A DNA stretch of 32,205 nucleotides from an uncultured Butyricicoccus sp. (lineage in GTDB: Bacteria > Bacillota > Clostridia > Oscillospirales > Butyricicoccaceae). Under the pieces are notes generated by a model. That model did not search any database, was not told where the DNA came from, and was given only the letters and a program-made list of their open reading frames with translations. The stretch lies in assembly GCA_944384655.1 (NCBI GenBank), contig CALWUF010000003.1:1-32205 (forward strand). The letters run 5' to 3'. How positions within the stretch are numbered: position 1 is the stretch's first letter; every line of letters begins with the position of its first letter. Both the position numbers and the translations under genes were made by a program. Positions 9,201 to 17,148 of this stretch are shown one piece after another.

Positions 9201-9802
9201 ACAAGCGGAATGCCCGTCTCTTCGGCAATTTTCAATACCCCACGGTTGACATCTGCCTGTTCCCGCAATCCATGATCCTGAAGTTCCAAATAAAAATTCT
9301 CTTCGCCAAAAATATCGCGGTATTCCAATGCCATCTGTTTCGCCGCCGCATAATTCTGCTGTAAAATCAACGACGGCACTGCGCCCGCCAGACAGGCGGA
9401 CAGCGCAATCAATCCGCCGGAATAGTCCCGCAGCAGGTCGAGATCGACACGGGGCCGATTGTAAAATCCCTCAGAAAATGACAGGCTTACCATATGGATC
9501 AGATTTCGGTAGCCCTCTTCATTTTTGCACAACAAGACCAGATGATAGGGATTGTTGTCCATCCCATGCACCTTGTCATGGCGCGTGCGGCGTGCGACAT
9601 AGACTTCACAGCCGATAATCGGCTTGACGCCTGCCGCTTTCGCCGCACGATAAAAATCAATGACGCCATACATGACGCCATGGTCTGTGATTGCAATGCA
9701 TTCCTGCCCAATCGCCTTGACATGTTCCATCATGGTGGAAATGCGGTTGGCGCCATCGAGCAGGCTGAATTCCGTATGTACATGCAAGTGTACAAAGCTC
9801 AT
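6257..9802 (-). CDS. dnaE: DNA polymerase III alpha subunit
   Basis: DnaE is a replicative C-family polymerase; in Firmicutes with PolC it extends RNA primers. The 1181-residue protein is full length: the N-terminal PHP domain (HLHVHTEFSLLDG at residues 4-16), the palm with GRGSAAGS near 350 and the catalytic PDIDVDF near 397, the fingers (QEQVMEV, YAFNKAHAVCYA), tandem HhH region near 850, and an OB fold near 1000 (VILGGVITSVKRKTTKNNSMMAYVTVEDL). It lacks the internal exonuclease of PolC, so it is the DnaE type. The start ATG overlaps the whiA stop as ATGA, with GAGGAGG seven bases upstream inside whiA, indicating translational coupling. Confidence 0.97.
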   Translation of the reverse strand: MSFVHLHVHTEFSLLDGANRISTMMEHVKAIGQECIAITDHGVMYGVIDFYRAAKAAGVKPIIGCEVYVARRTRHDKVHGMDNNPYHLVLLCKNEEGYRNLIHMVSLSFSEGFYNRPRVDLDLLRDYSGGLIALSACLAGAVPSLILQQNYAAAKQMALEYRDIFGEENFYLELQDHGLREQADVNRGVLKIAEETGIPLVVTNDAHYTRREDAKLQDVLMCIQTGKTVDDIDRMRFETEEFYLKSEAEMAALFPEHPEAVANTVKIAQQCNLDFTFGEYHLPSFDVPAGYTAQEYLHKLCMEGFDRRYDPDDREKRARLEYELDMIARMGFVDYFLIVWDFIHYAKTHGIPVGPGRGSAAGSMVAYCLDITTLDPIQYSLYFERFLNPERVSMPDIDVDFCYERRQEVLEYVTKKYGADHVAQIVTFGTMAARNAIRDVGRALNIPYGEVDVVAKLVPNELHITLDKALAASDQLRQMYENDETVHHLIDTARSLEGMPRHASTHAAGVVITNEPVDHYVPLAANDGNIVTQYIMTTLEELGLLKMDFLGLRNLTVLSDAEEMVRREHPEFRLDDISLNDDATYAMLAQGKTSGVFQLESAGITNVVTGLKPHSIEDITAVVALYRPGPMQSIPRYIACKHDPSQVKYKHPLLKDILSVTYGCMVYQEQVMEVFRVLAGYSLGKADMVRRAMSKKKMKELAKERTNFIYGNEELGIDGAIKRGVDEKTAESIFDEIMDFANYAFNKAHAVCYAVVAYQTAYMKCHYPQEYMAALLTSVLDSSAKVSEYIGACRSMGLTVLPPDINQSYEGFTVAGGNIRFGLAAVRNVGRTFLKALEQERTERGAFESFEDFCERMYANDLNRRALEGLIQSGAFDSMGYKRSQLLRIYDSVLAAVTNAHRRNVEGQMDLFGMGAEEQKRERIALPNIPELSMRELLSMEKETTGLYLSGHPMDDYRELVAQADCASIRQIEQDLSGEDKTVPPVYCDGMTVILGGVITSVKRKTTKNNSMMAYVTVEDLTGSAELVVFSSVLQQAGDWIQEDRAVWVIGRIDAREDEAPKILPSAIYPLEEQYLDSVRQSVQGGRRQEYRDRRPPASQPALPGTTCRHKLYLRVTDMDDPRLQEVRSLLAGYRGDLPVVLFCSANRKQMLSPRSMWVYNNLTLIHKLRFILGEENVIMK

Positions 9803-10710
9803 GTTTGTTCCTCCTCCGCAGCGCGTGCAATGGAAACAATCCGGCGCATGCGATGACTCAGACCCGGTTTGGAAATCGGCGGATCAAGCCGCGCCGCCAA
9901 TTCAGATAAACTCGCCGTCGGGTCATCCAGCCGCAGGCGAATGGTATCGTGCAGTGCGTCCGGAAATATCTCCCAACCGCTCCGATCGAGCGCACGCTGG
10001 ATGACAGCAATCTGTTCCGCCGCCGCATTGGATGCCTTGATCACATTTGCGGTCTCGCAGTTGACTTGCCGGTTTACCCGGTTGCGCAATTGCTTTTCCA
10101 CCTTGGCCTCCATCATCCGAAGTGCTGCATGCGGCGCGCCAATCAATGTAAGAAAATCCTCCGTGCCCGCCGTGTCCTTCCAATACAACAGGGAAGCTGA
10201 TTTACGTGTGGCTAATTTGGGCGATAACTCCATATCCAACATCAAACTCATCACCTCACGGCACAAGGTGTGATGCGCCGTTGTCAATTCCAGATGTGTC
10301 TTTTTATCCGGGCTTGCCACCGTACCTGCCGCGAGAAATATCCCACGCAGAAATGACGCGCGACAACAATCCTCCTCAATGACGTTCCGGTTGAGATGAT
10401 ACGACAGATGATATTTCAGGTCGTAACCCAGTGCAGAAAAAATGCGCCCAAGCTGCGCCTGATCGGTTATTTTTATGACATAGCGTCCGCCTGCTCCCGC
10501 CTCCGGCAATTTGACCGTGACGCCAAACGCACGCGCCAGCAATGGCGGAATCCGGCGTGCCAGCGGCTCACAACTGGTCACCATGCAGATTTCCACGTGA
10601 GAAAAGGTATGCGCATACAACAAAATACCATATGCCTCCGCCACCGCGCAGCACATGCGGACAACTGGAATGCGGCACAGTTCCGCTTTGGTCTCTGAAG
10701 AAAAAGACAC
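9799..10710 (-). CDS. whiA: DNA-binding protein WhiA
   Basis: WhiA couples a degenerate LAGLIDADG homing-endonuclease fold to a C-terminal helix-turn-helix. In Bacillus it influences division and chromosome segregation; in actinomycetes it controls sporulation. The 303-residue product opens SFSSETKAELCRI, has the LAGLIDADG-like region at about 90-215 (CCRASFLRGIFLAAGTVASP), and ends with the HTH (SLSELAARLDPPISKPGLSHRMRRI). I chose the GTG at 10710: GGGAGG lies six bases upstream, the family starts there, and a longer reading would overlap yvcK by nearly 200 bases. Only 13 bp separate it from yvcK. The order rapZ-yvcK-whiA is conserved across Firmicutes; the HPr/crh gene that often follows is absent here. 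Confidence 0.95.
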   Translation of the reverse strand: MSFSSETKAELCRIPVVRMCCAVAEAYGILLYAHTFSHVEICMVTSCEPLARRIPPLLARAFGVTVKLPEAGAGGRYVIKITDQAQLGRIFSALGYDLKYHLSYHLNRNVIEEDCCRASFLRGIFLAAGTVASPDKKTHLELTTAHHTLCREVMSLMLDMELSPKLATRKSASLLYWKDTAGTEDFLTLIGAPHAALRMMEAKVEKQLRNRVNRQVNCETANVIKASNAAAEQIAVIQRALDRSGWEIFPDALHDTIRLRLDDPTASLSELAARLDPPISKPGLSHRMRRIVSIARAAEEEQT

Positions 10711-10723
10711 CGCAATCCCTCCC

Positions 10724-11860
10724 TTATATCCTTCCCGGTTCCGTCTCCTGCGCGAGCAGGTCATAGGCGCCATACACGCCTTCCCGCTCACCGCAGCACT
10801 GCCCAAATGTATGAATGACTGCTTGTACCAGCAGTGCAGGGTCATGCCGTGCAAGCCGGCTGCCGCTGGCGATGAGTGGATAGCCATACATCTCCACACC
10901 GGCTGCATGGAACCGTTCCATGTCCATGAAGACCGGTTCTGCGTCCTCGGTTTTATAGCGCATCTGAATGGTATCCGGCACAGGCGCAGTATTGTAAATA
11001 CAAGCGTCTACCAGCCCCTCTGCACTGTGCTGCAACAGTGCATCCAGATGGTCAAACGCCGTATATCCTTCGGTCTCCCCATCCTGCGTCATGATATTGA
11101 GCACATAGACCTTCGGCGCTTTGGCTTTTGTCAGCGCATCGACAATGCCATCGACCAGTAAATTGGGAATGATACTGGTGTACAAGCTGCCCGGACCGAG
11201 TAAAATCAAATCAGCGGATAAAATGGCATCGAGTGCATGCGGCAAAGCGTTGGCAGTTTCCGGCTCCAGCCGCACCTGTTTGATCCGGCAATTGTGCTCT
11301 TTCTTTTTCGCGGCGATTTTGGACTCCCCAACAACGCTCGTACCATTTTCAAAATCGGCGACAAGATTCACGTTTGCATTGGTCACGGGCAGCACCTTGC
11401 CCGTGACTGCCAAAACCTCGTTCATACGCGTGACAGCCTCTTCAAACGAAGCCGATATGCCATTGAGGGCAGCCAGAAACAAATTACCGAAGGACTGTCC
11501 CTTGTTAATCCCTTCAGGGAAACGATAATTCATCAACTCCATCATCGTTGGCTCCGTGTTCGCCAGCGCAGTGATGCAGTTGCGAATATCGCCCGGCGGC
11601 AGCATGCCGAGATCTTCACGCAACACGCCGCTGCCGCCGCCGTCATCCGAAACGGATACAATGGCGGTGATATTTTCTGTATATGTTTTGAGCCCTCGCA
11701 GCATGGTGGACAAGCCCGTACCGCCCCCAATCACGACGATACGCGGTCCCAGGCTGCGGGCTGAACGGATCGATTGGTGATTCTGCCGTTTGCGCAGCCC
11801 CAGCTTGCGCGCGGTCCGCATCGCGCGCAGATATACCTTGCGGTAAAGTGGTCTTGCCAT
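10724..11860 (-). CDS. yvcK: Gluconeogenesis factor YvcK (CofD-like)
   Basis: YvcK binds UDP-sugars and is needed for growth on gluconeogenic carbon and for correct placement of wall synthesis in Bacillus. The 378-residue protein begins with a basic extension (about residues 1-38, rich in Arg and Lys) and then has the CofD-like Rossmann start VVIGGGTGLSTMLRGLK, the SDDGGGSG loop, PPGDIRNC, and the LLGPGSLYTSIIPNLL segment. The fold is that of 2-phospho-L-lactate transferase, but the protein is not thought to make F420. It starts six bases after the rapZ stop, with AAGGGG as ribosome binding site. Confidence 0.95.
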   Translation of the reverse strand: MARPLYRKVYLRAMRTARKLGLRKRQNHQSIRSARSLGPRIVVIGGGTGLSTMLRGLKTYTENITAIVSVSDDGGGSGVLREDLGMLPPGDIRNCITALANTEPTMMELMNYRFPEGINKGQSFGNLFLAALNGISASFEEAVTRMNEVLAVTGKVLPVTNANVNLVADFENGTSVVGESKIAAKKKEHNCRIKQVRLEPETANALPHALDAILSADLILLGPGSLYTSIIPNLLVDGIVDALTKAKAPKVYVLNIMTQDGETEGYTAFDHLDALLQHSAEGLVDACIYNTAPVPDTIQMRYKTEDAEPVFMDMERFHAAGVEMYGYPLIASGSRLARHDPALLVQAVIHTFGQCCGEREGVYGAYDLLAQETEPGRI

Positions 11861-11866
11861 ATCCGT

Positions 11867-12727
11867 TTACCCCTTATGACTGTCCCGATGCGTCGTGGTG
11901 GCAATGATATTTTTTTCCAACATATGCTGATTGACCGCCTCCGCAATGGCGACAGATCGATGCCGACCGCCTGTACAGCCGATGCCAATGGTCAACACAG
12001 CCTTTCCCTCCTTTGTATACTGCGGGATGAGAAAATCGAGCAGGCTGAACAGCTTGTCAAGATACCGATCCGCCGCCCCATCGCAGAACACATAATTGCG
12101 GACTTGTGGATCTGTACCATTTTTTTCACGCAAACTCATTTCATAATACGGATTCGGCAGGAACCGCACATCAAAAACAAGATCTGCATCTGTCGGGATG
12201 CCATATTTGAAACCGAATGAAACGACATTCACGCGCATGAGTCCACAGTGTGAACCGGTAACCAGGGGAATGATGGTCTCCCGGAGCTGTGCAACTTCAA
12301 AACGCGTTGTATCTACAACATAATCTGCACGCGCACGGATCGGCATCAGCATTTCACGTTCACGCTCAATGGCTTCGCTCATCGTGGCGCCATTTTCCAT
12401 CAATGGATGCTTGCGGCGCGTCGCCTTATAGCGGTTGATCAGGGTTGGATTTGCAGTATCTAAAAAAATCAGTTTATATTCACAACCCATCTCCCGAACG
12501 CGGTCAATGGCAGACAGCAGCCTTAGAATATCTTTTCCGGCACGCGCATCCACTGCCAGCGCAACGCGTTCATACTGCCCGCCAGTCGCAGCCAGACAGA
12601 TCTCTGCAAATGCGGGAATGAGCGCCACTGGCATATTATCCACACAGTAATACCCCAGATCCTCCAATGTCGCCATAGCTCTTGATTTTCCCGATCCGGA
12701 CATGCCTGAAATGATAATAAACTTCAT
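11867..12727 (-). CDS. rapZ: RNase adapter protein RapZ
   Basis: RapZ (YvcJ) is a P-loop nucleotide-binding protein. In enteric bacteria it delivers the sRNA GlmZ to RNase E to set GlmS levels; in Bacillus YvcJ affects competence. The 286-residue protein has Walker A GMSGSGKS at residues 8-15, a Walker-B-like FLDT at about 91-94, and the C-terminal domain with IGIGCTGGRHRSVAIAE near 255. The basic tail that binds RNA in E. coli is short here (THRDSHKG). Its place next to murB and yvcK fits a link to amino-sugar and wall precursor supply. Confidence 0.95.
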   Translation of the reverse strand: MKFIIISGMSGSGKSRAMATLEDLGYYCVDNMPVALIPAFAEICLAATGGQYERVALAVDARAGKDILRLLSAIDRVREMGCEYKLIFLDTANPTLINRYKATRRKHPLMENGATMSEAIEREREMLMPIRARADYVVDTTRFEVAQLRETIIPLVTGSHCGLMRVNVVSFGFKYGIPTDADLVFDVRFLPNPYYEMSLREKNGTDPQVRNYVFCDGAADRYLDKLFSLLDFLIPQYTKEGKAVLTIGIGCTGGRHRSVAIAEAVNQHMLEKNIIATTTHRDSHKG

Positions 12728-12775
12728 ATTTGTCGCCCTTTCTCTGTGACGTTGCTATTGTTGTTGACTTCGGCG

Positions 12776-13684
12776 TTACAGCACACGTACTTCCGGTTCC
12801 AGCTGTACACCGAATTGGCGCAAAACTTCACGCTGCACATATTCCATCAGTGCAAGTACATCCGCACAGGTGGCGCCGCCGCGGTTGATAACAAATCCCG
12901 CATGCTTTTCGGAAACCTGTGCGCCGCCGATGGTATAGCCCATCAGCCCGGCATCCTGAATCAGCTTGCCTGCGAAATATCCTTCCGGACGCTTGAATGT
13001 GCTGCCTGCACTCGGATAATTGAGCGGCTGCTTGTCGCGCCTGCGTCCCGCGAAATCGTCCATCTTTGCCCGAATGATGTCCGGATCGCCCTCCTGTAGC
13101 TGCATCACAGCAGACAATATAATCCAATCCGGATGGCTTTTATAGATACTGGAGCGGTAACCGAATGCGTGATCCTTGCCGTCGAGTGTCTGAATCTCCC
13201 CACTCTGCGCATCATAATAACAGGACGAAAGTACAACGTCCGCCATCTGCCCGTCATAGGCGCCCGCATTCATAAACAATGCACCGCCGAGCGAACCGGG
13301 AATACCGCCGGCAAATTCCAGACCTGTCAACCCTGCCCGCTGTGCCTCATTGGACAACACGGACAACAGCGCACCCGTCTGCGCTGTGATTCGTGTTCCC
13401 TCAATCTGAATATCTGCATACTCGCTGCCGATGCACAGCACCACACCGCGAATGCCTTCATCACGCACCAGTACATTGGAACCGTTGCCGAGCACTGTCA
13501 ACGGCAGCCCAGCCGCCCGTGCGGCTTTGACAGCTCCACAGATCGCACGCGCACTTTTGGGCAAAACCAACAGATCTGCCGGACCGCCGATGCGAAACGA
13601 CGTATGCCGGCTCATCGGTTCATTCGGGCACAGCGTCATCTCATCGATTGGACAATCCAATTCGCGTTTCAATACTTCTATCAT
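12776..13684 (-). CDS. murB: UDP-N-acetylenolpyruvoylglucosamine reductase
   Basis: MurB reduces UDP-GlcNAc-enolpyruvate to UDP-MurNAc with FAD and NADPH in the cytoplasm. The 302-residue protein has the FAD domain (HTSFRIGGPADLLVLP near residue 26; TVLGNGSNVLVRDEG near 64), GLEFAGGIPGSLGGALFMNAGAYDG split over about 112-136, YRSSIYKSH near 175, the catalytic serine in PSAGSTFKRP near 228, and the terminal Glu in QLEPEVRVL; Tyr within YRSS and lack of the type I insert indicate type IIb. I chose the ATG at 13684 because AAAGGA lies nine bases before it; another ATG at 13693 directly abuts that site. It is first in the murB-rapZ-yvcK-whiA-dnaE operon. Confidence 0.95.
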   Translation of the reverse strand: MIEVLKRELDCPIDEMTLCPNEPMSRHTSFRIGGPADLLVLPKSARAICGAVKAARAAGLPLTVLGNGSNVLVRDEGIRGVVLCIGSEYADIQIEGTRITAQTGALLSVLSNEAQRAGLTGLEFAGGIPGSLGGALFMNAGAYDGQMADVVLSSCYYDAQSGEIQTLDGKDHAFGYRSSIYKSHPDWIILSAVMQLQEGDPDIIRAKMDDFAGRRRDKQPLNYPSAGSTFKRPEGYFAGKLIQDAGLMGYTIGGAQVSEKHAGFVINRGGATCADVLALMEYVQREVLRQFGVQLEPEVRVL

Positions 13685-13741
13685 AAATTTCATTCCTTTG
13701 TTGCATAAATCGCGTCCGCAAGCGGACAGTAATACACTTTT

Positions 13742-13750
13742 ATTATAGCA
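13742..13750 (-). promoter_or_regulatory. murB operon promoter (extended -10)
   Basis: TGCTATAAT on the minus strand joins a perfect -10 to the extended TG motif; the hexamer 17 bp upstream (TTCCAT) is a poor -35. The leader contains a short hairpin GTCCGC/GCGGAC at 13714-13727. This is the only good promoter upstream of the five-gene operon. Confidence 0.6.
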
Positions 13751-13862
13751 TGCCGGTGGCGTGAATGGAACGCCGCCGCTCAAATTTGCGCAAAGATCCG
13801 GGGGTTTGATTGCACCGCACCCCATCCCGACAAACAAATTCCCATCTGTTTGCGTTTTACTC

Positions 13863-13891
13863 TTGTTTTTCCATCCCATGTCGCATACAAT
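13863..13891 (+). promoter_or_regulatory. Probable promoter of the phosphoesterase gene
   Basis: TTGTTT (13863-13868), a 17-bp spacer and TACAAT (13886-13891), about 60 bp before the start codon. The -35 box is weak, so confidence is limited. Confidence 0.4.
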
Positions 13892-13951
13892 AGTAATAAT
13901 ATAATTTGTTTCTGCCGTATTTCAATATTGTATCAACCGGAGGGTTCCGTT

Positions 13952-14662
13952 ATGATTTATGTTACAAGCGATTTGCACGGCTGTTCCGAGGACTGGAAAA
14001 GCCTATTGCAAAAAATCCGTTTTTCTGACAATGATACCATGTTCGTTCTGGGCGACTGTGTCGATCTCGGTCCAGATCCGATTGGTCTGCTGCACGATAT
14101 GATGGAACGTCCCAATGTGTTTCCAATCCTCGGCAATCACGAATGGATGTTTGCCCGCTGTGCGCGTGTCATTCCACCTGAGGCAAATATGGACAATCTG
14201 ATGTCTTGTTTCGACGATTATTCCATCCGAGATCTTGCCCAATGGGCGGCAGACGGCGGTCAACGCACACTCGCACAGTTCCTTGAATTGGACGCCGAGG
14301 GACGTGAAGCCATTCTCGATTACATCGGCGAGATGACTCTGTATGAAGAAACGGAGGCAGATGGTGTTTCATTCGTTCTGACACACAGCGGCATTGAAGA
14401 GTTTGACCCGGATCAGCCATTGGACGAATATCCGCCTTCCGCATTCCTGATGGCACATCCCGAACCGGGCATGGAATATTTCCCCGACCGCACGGTGATC
14501 GTCGGTCATCGCCCGACCTATCGGCTCAAAGGGGGCGTCGCAGGCAAAATCCTGGACGACGGCGGTATCATCTACATTGACTGCGGCGCGGGACACAAAG
14601 AAGATGGCGGATGTGTCGGCTGTCTGCGTCTCGACGATTTTGAAGAATTTTATATCGACTGA
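13952..14662 (+). CDS. Metallophosphoesterase, PPP-type phosphatase-like
   Basis: The 236-residue protein has the calcineurin-like metal-binding order: DLHGC at residues 6-10, GDCVDLGPD near 37, GNHEWM near 62, a histidine in LTHSGIEEF near 144, and GHRPTYRL near 184. This is the layout of bacterial PPP phosphatases (PrpA/PrpE, ApaH relatives); a protein phosphatase or a diadenosine tetraphosphatase-like hydrolase is possible, and the substrate cannot be told from sequence. The start is the ATG at 13952: CCGGAGGG sits seven bases upstream and DLHG is then near the N-terminus as in relatives; a longer frame upstream has no ribosome binding site. The gene is monocistronic with its own terminator. 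Confidence 0.9.
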   Translation: MIYVTSDLHGCSEDWKSLLQKIRFSDNDTMFVLGDCVDLGPDPIGLLHDMMERPNVFPILGNHEWMFARCARVIPPEANMDNLMSCFDDYSIRDLAQWAADGGQRTLAQFLELDAEGREAILDYIGEMTLYEETEADGVSFVLTHSGIEEFDPDQPLDEYPPSAFLMAHPEPGMEYFPDRTVIVGHRPTYRLKGGVAGKILDDGGIIYIDCGAGHKEDGGCVGCLRLDDFEEFYID

Positions 14663-14681
14663 GTCTGACTCAATAGACAAA

Positions 14682-14718
14682 GCCCGGTTTCAGCCTTTTG
14701 CCGAAACCGGACTTTTTT
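14682..14718 (+). terminator. Terminator of the phosphoesterase gene
   Basis: A stem CCGGTTTC / GAAACCGG (14684-14691 with 14703-14710) plus inner pairs, followed by seven Ts (14712-14718). It separates this gene from the convergent kinase gene. Confidence 0.85.
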
Positions 14719-14724
14719 TGCCTG

Positions 14725-15321
14725 TCATTTTATGCGTTCACGTATATATTGCTCCAGTGTATCCGTCGTGCGTTCAATGCCCAGCTTATTGCTGTTGATG
14801 CACAAATCATAATTGCGGGAATCCCCCCACTTCATCTGACAATAATGGTTGTGATATGCCTTCCGTTTTTTGTCATAGCGATCAATCATCTGTTCCGCAT
14901 CCGACTTGGAAACCTTATTGATATGGGCAATGCGTTCAATTTTGGCTTCCATATCCCCTAAAACAAAAATCGTAACCAATCCCGGATACCCTTTCAAAAT
15001 GCTCTCCGCGCACCGTCCGACGATGACAAACGATTCCCCTTCTCCCGCCTTTTTGCGCAAAAAATTGAATTGCATATTGGCAATCTGTTCCTGCGGCGAA
15101 TTGCTAAAGCCGCGCACCGTCCTCGAAAACAGCCGATTCTTTGGCAATTCGTCATATTTCTCCAGATTGCGGGAATCCACTTTCTTTTCATCTGCTACAT
15201 GTTCCAAAATATTGCGGTCATACATCGGCAACCCAAAGCGCCGCGCCAATTCTTCCGCAATGCAATGTCCGCCGCTTCCAAATTCACGGCTGACGGCTAT
15301 AATCAGTTGCTTGCTTTCCAT
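14725..15321 (-). CDS. Cytidylate kinase-like family protein
   Basis: A 198-residue P-loop kinase of the cytidylate-kinase-like family. It opens LIIAVSREFGSGGHCIAEELARRFGLPMYDRNIL, the usual family start in which GSGGHCIAE is a relaxed Walker A lacking the classic GKS/T. A lid-like R/K-rich stretch (YDKKRKAYHNHYC) and a C-terminal DLCINSNKLGIERTTDTL segment follow. The real CMP kinase of a genome is normally a separate gene, so the substrate is unknown. It lies 12 bp after the permease stop, with GAGAGAGG as ribosome binding site, so the two are cotranscribed. Confidence 0.88.
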   Translation of the reverse strand: MESKQLIIAVSREFGSGGHCIAEELARRFGLPMYDRNILEHVADEKKVDSRNLEKYDELPKNRLFSRTVRGFSNSPQEQIANMQFNFLRKKAGEGESFVIVGRCAESILKGYPGLVTIFVLGDMEAKIERIAHINKVSKSDAEQMIDRYDKKRKAYHNHYCQMKWGDSRNYDLCINSNKLGIERTTDTLEQYIRERIK

Positions 15322-15333
15322 GTTCTACCTCTC

Positions 15334-16701
15334 TCATAAATAGCGTACCCAAATGAAAATCGTTGAAATGATGAGAACAAGAATGGTTGCCGGAACAGAT
15401 CGGCGGCAATATTGTGCCCAACTGATGGGATGACCTTCACGCGCAGCGACGGATGTACCGACAACATTGGCGGATGCACCGATCGGTGTTGCGCTTCCGC
15501 CCACATCAGTGCCCATCGACAGCGCCCATGCCAACACAGATAATTCCGCATTCGTTGTCAACGCCAATGTCTTGATGACCGGAATCATCGTCGCAGCAAA
15601 TGGGATGTTGTCCACAAATGCGCTCGCCACGGCGGATATCCAGATGATGATTGCCACCATCAGCATCTGATTTCCTCCGCTGATCTCTCCGATATAAAAT
15701 GCAATGGTTTCGAGAATACCGGTTTGCTCCAAACCACCGACAACCATAAACAGCCCGATAAAAAACAACAGTGTTTTATAATCTATTTTTTTCAGCAGCA
15801 TCGGTGCGTGCCGTCCCGCCGCAAGCAATGTTGCCACAGCACTCAACACACCGATCAATGCAACGGTCATGCCGGTCTGCGCATGTGTAATCAACATCAG
15901 TACGGTAATTCCAAACACCGCACAGCTTAACACAAATCCCCGCTTATCTGTAATCGCATCCATGGGATTGGGATATACCGTGGGGACATCCGTTGTCCTG
16001 CCAACCGGCTGTAATTCCTTTCGATAAGCAACATAAAAATAAATCACTACGGCAACGAGCGAAATCCCCGCTATCACACCAGTGTTGGTGATAAAATCGG
16101 CAAATGAATATCCGAGCGATGTACCGATAATAATATTCGGCGGATCACCGCACATCGTCGCCGATCCACCCAAATTGGCACAGAATATCTCGGACAGGAT
16201 CATAGGTACAGGATGAAATCGGAGTAACTGCGCCAGTTCAATCGTGACGGCTGCAAGAAATAAAATGACTGTGATACTGTCGATAAACATCGCCAATACT
16301 GCGGACATAATCATAAATGTGATGAAAATCGGAACAACTTGATATCGTACAAATTTTGCGATGGTCATGCATAGCCAGCGGAAAAATCCGACACGCGCCA
16401 TGCCTTCCACCATAATCATCATGCCCGCAATAAAGATAATGGTTGACCAGTTGATACCGCTCGATTCCTCTAAAACGGAATAGGGCTGATACCAAAAACT
16501 CATATGTAGGATATTTCCCAGATTGAGTGTCTTGACCATCGCGCTTGTGCTGTGCATACACAGTCCGAATACGATCAGAAACATCGCGCAGCCACTGAGT
16601 AGCGTCACGATATGCCGTTCCACTTTCTCCGAAACAATCAATGCGAACATGAATATAAAAATCATTCCCGCTGCAATTTGCGCCATCATAAGCAAATCCA
16701 T
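15334..16701 (-). CDS. SLC13/ArsB-NhaD superfamily membrane transporter
   Basis: The 455-residue integral membrane protein has about 11-12 hydrophobic segments from residue 5 to the C-terminus. Two repeated halves are visible: the first has IDSITVILFLAAVTIELAQLL near 138 and ANLGGSATMCGDPPNIIIGT near 175, the second AFVDNIPFAATMIPVIKTL near 365 and TDVGGSATPIGASANVVGTS near 405. These paired helical hairpins with GGSATxxGxxxN are hallmarks of the ion-transporter superfamily (divalent anion:Na+ symporters, ArsB, NhaD). The substrate, for example a dicarboxylate, sulfate, arsenite or Na+/H+, cannot be settled. GAGGAAGG precedes the ATG. The 230-nt leader is unusually long and structured. Confidence 0.9.
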   Translation of the reverse strand: MDLLMMAQIAAGMIFIFMFALIVSEKVERHIVTLLSGCAMFLIVFGLCMHSTSAMVKTLNLGNILHMSFWYQPYSVLEESSGINWSTIIFIAGMMIMVEGMARVGFFRWLCMTIAKFVRYQVVPIFITFMIMSAVLAMFIDSITVILFLAAVTIELAQLLRFHPVPMILSEIFCANLGGSATMCGDPPNIIIGTSLGYSFADFITNTGVIAGISLVAVVIYFYVAYRKELQPVGRTTDVPTVYPNPMDAITDKRGFVLSCAVFGITVLMLITHAQTGMTVALIGVLSAVATLLAAGRHAPMLLKKIDYKTLLFFIGLFMVVGGLEQTGILETIAFYIGEISGGNQMLMVAIIIWISAVASAFVDNIPFAATMIPVIKTLALTTNAELSVLAWALSMGTDVGGSATPIGASANVVGTSVAAREGHPISWAQYCRRSVPATILVLIISTIFIWVRYL

Positions 16702-16930
16702 TCCTTCCTCGGGGTTTTTTCATGTATTTCGGCACGTCCTGCCGCAGCGCCTGCCAGTTTTTCCATTCAACCGAACGCGATGTTAAAACGCCATGAAAAA
16801 TGCACTGAAGCCTTTTCATTCTCAAATCTTCAGCAATTTTAGCGTTTTATTAACCCAATAAGGACACCTGCCCCGTTGAACATATTTTACACGTCCCCTA
16901 AATCTTATGAAATGTAACCCTCTCTCTGAA
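16702..16930 (-). promoter_or_regulatory. Long structured 5' leader of the permease-kinase operon
   Basis: Between the promoter and the permease start lie about 230 nt without a convincing gene. On the transcript TAAAACGC (16842-16849) pairs perfectly with GCGTTTTA (16784-16791), enclosing CTGAAG (16828-16833) paired with CTTCAG (16805-16810). CGGGG (16871-16875) can pair with CCCCG (16710-16714), which directly abuts the GAGGAAGG ribosome binding site (16703-16710). This nested layout ending at the binding site is what a riboswitch or other cis-regulator would look like; I do not recognise a known class. Confidence 0.4.
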
Positions 16931-16937
16931 TACCCGT

Positions 16938-16966
16938 ATTCTAGCAAGCGGCGGAATGTTTGTCAA
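16938..16966 (-). promoter_or_regulatory. Promoter of the permease-kinase operon
   Basis: Perfect TTGACA (16961-16966), a 17-bp spacer and TAGAAT (16938-16943) on the minus strand; transcription would begin near 16931. Confidence 0.8.
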
Positions 16967-17085
16967 GTCCAGTCCCGCAAACCGCTTATCTGTCATCAAC
17001 CGCAGAATTCTGTTTGAATGCGTGTAAAATTCCTATAAACTTCCTCACTTTTTGTGCGAATTGACTGGAAATACGCGCACATGTT

Positions 17086-17094
17086 TGGTATACT
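17086..17094 (+). promoter_or_regulatory. Promoter of the mannitol-dehydrogenase-family gene (extended -10)
   Basis: TGGTATACT combines an extended TG with a good -10 (17089-17094). The hexamer 17 bp upstream is TGGAAA, a moderate -35; a TTGACT further up is at 22 bp and too far. The start codon is about 55 bp downstream. Confidence 0.5.
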
Positions 17095-17148
17095 ATAGAT
17101 AATCTTGGTATCTTTCTGATTGAATGCAAAGGAATGGTGAGATATAGA

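Noticed and set aside
10711..10908. Longer N-terminus for WhiA
   Set aside because: It lies antisense-free but inside yvcK in another frame; GTG at 10710 with GGGAGG gives the normal family start.
13685..13879. Longer N-terminus for MurB
   Set aside because: It would include the promoter and a Cys-rich stretch not found in MurB; the ATG at 13684 has a well-spaced AAAGGA.
16690..16825. Possible leader peptide or upstream gene overlapping the permease start on the minus strand
   Set aside because: The frame continues as a shadow deep into the permease gene, has no good ribosome binding site, and the region is better explained as a structured leader.
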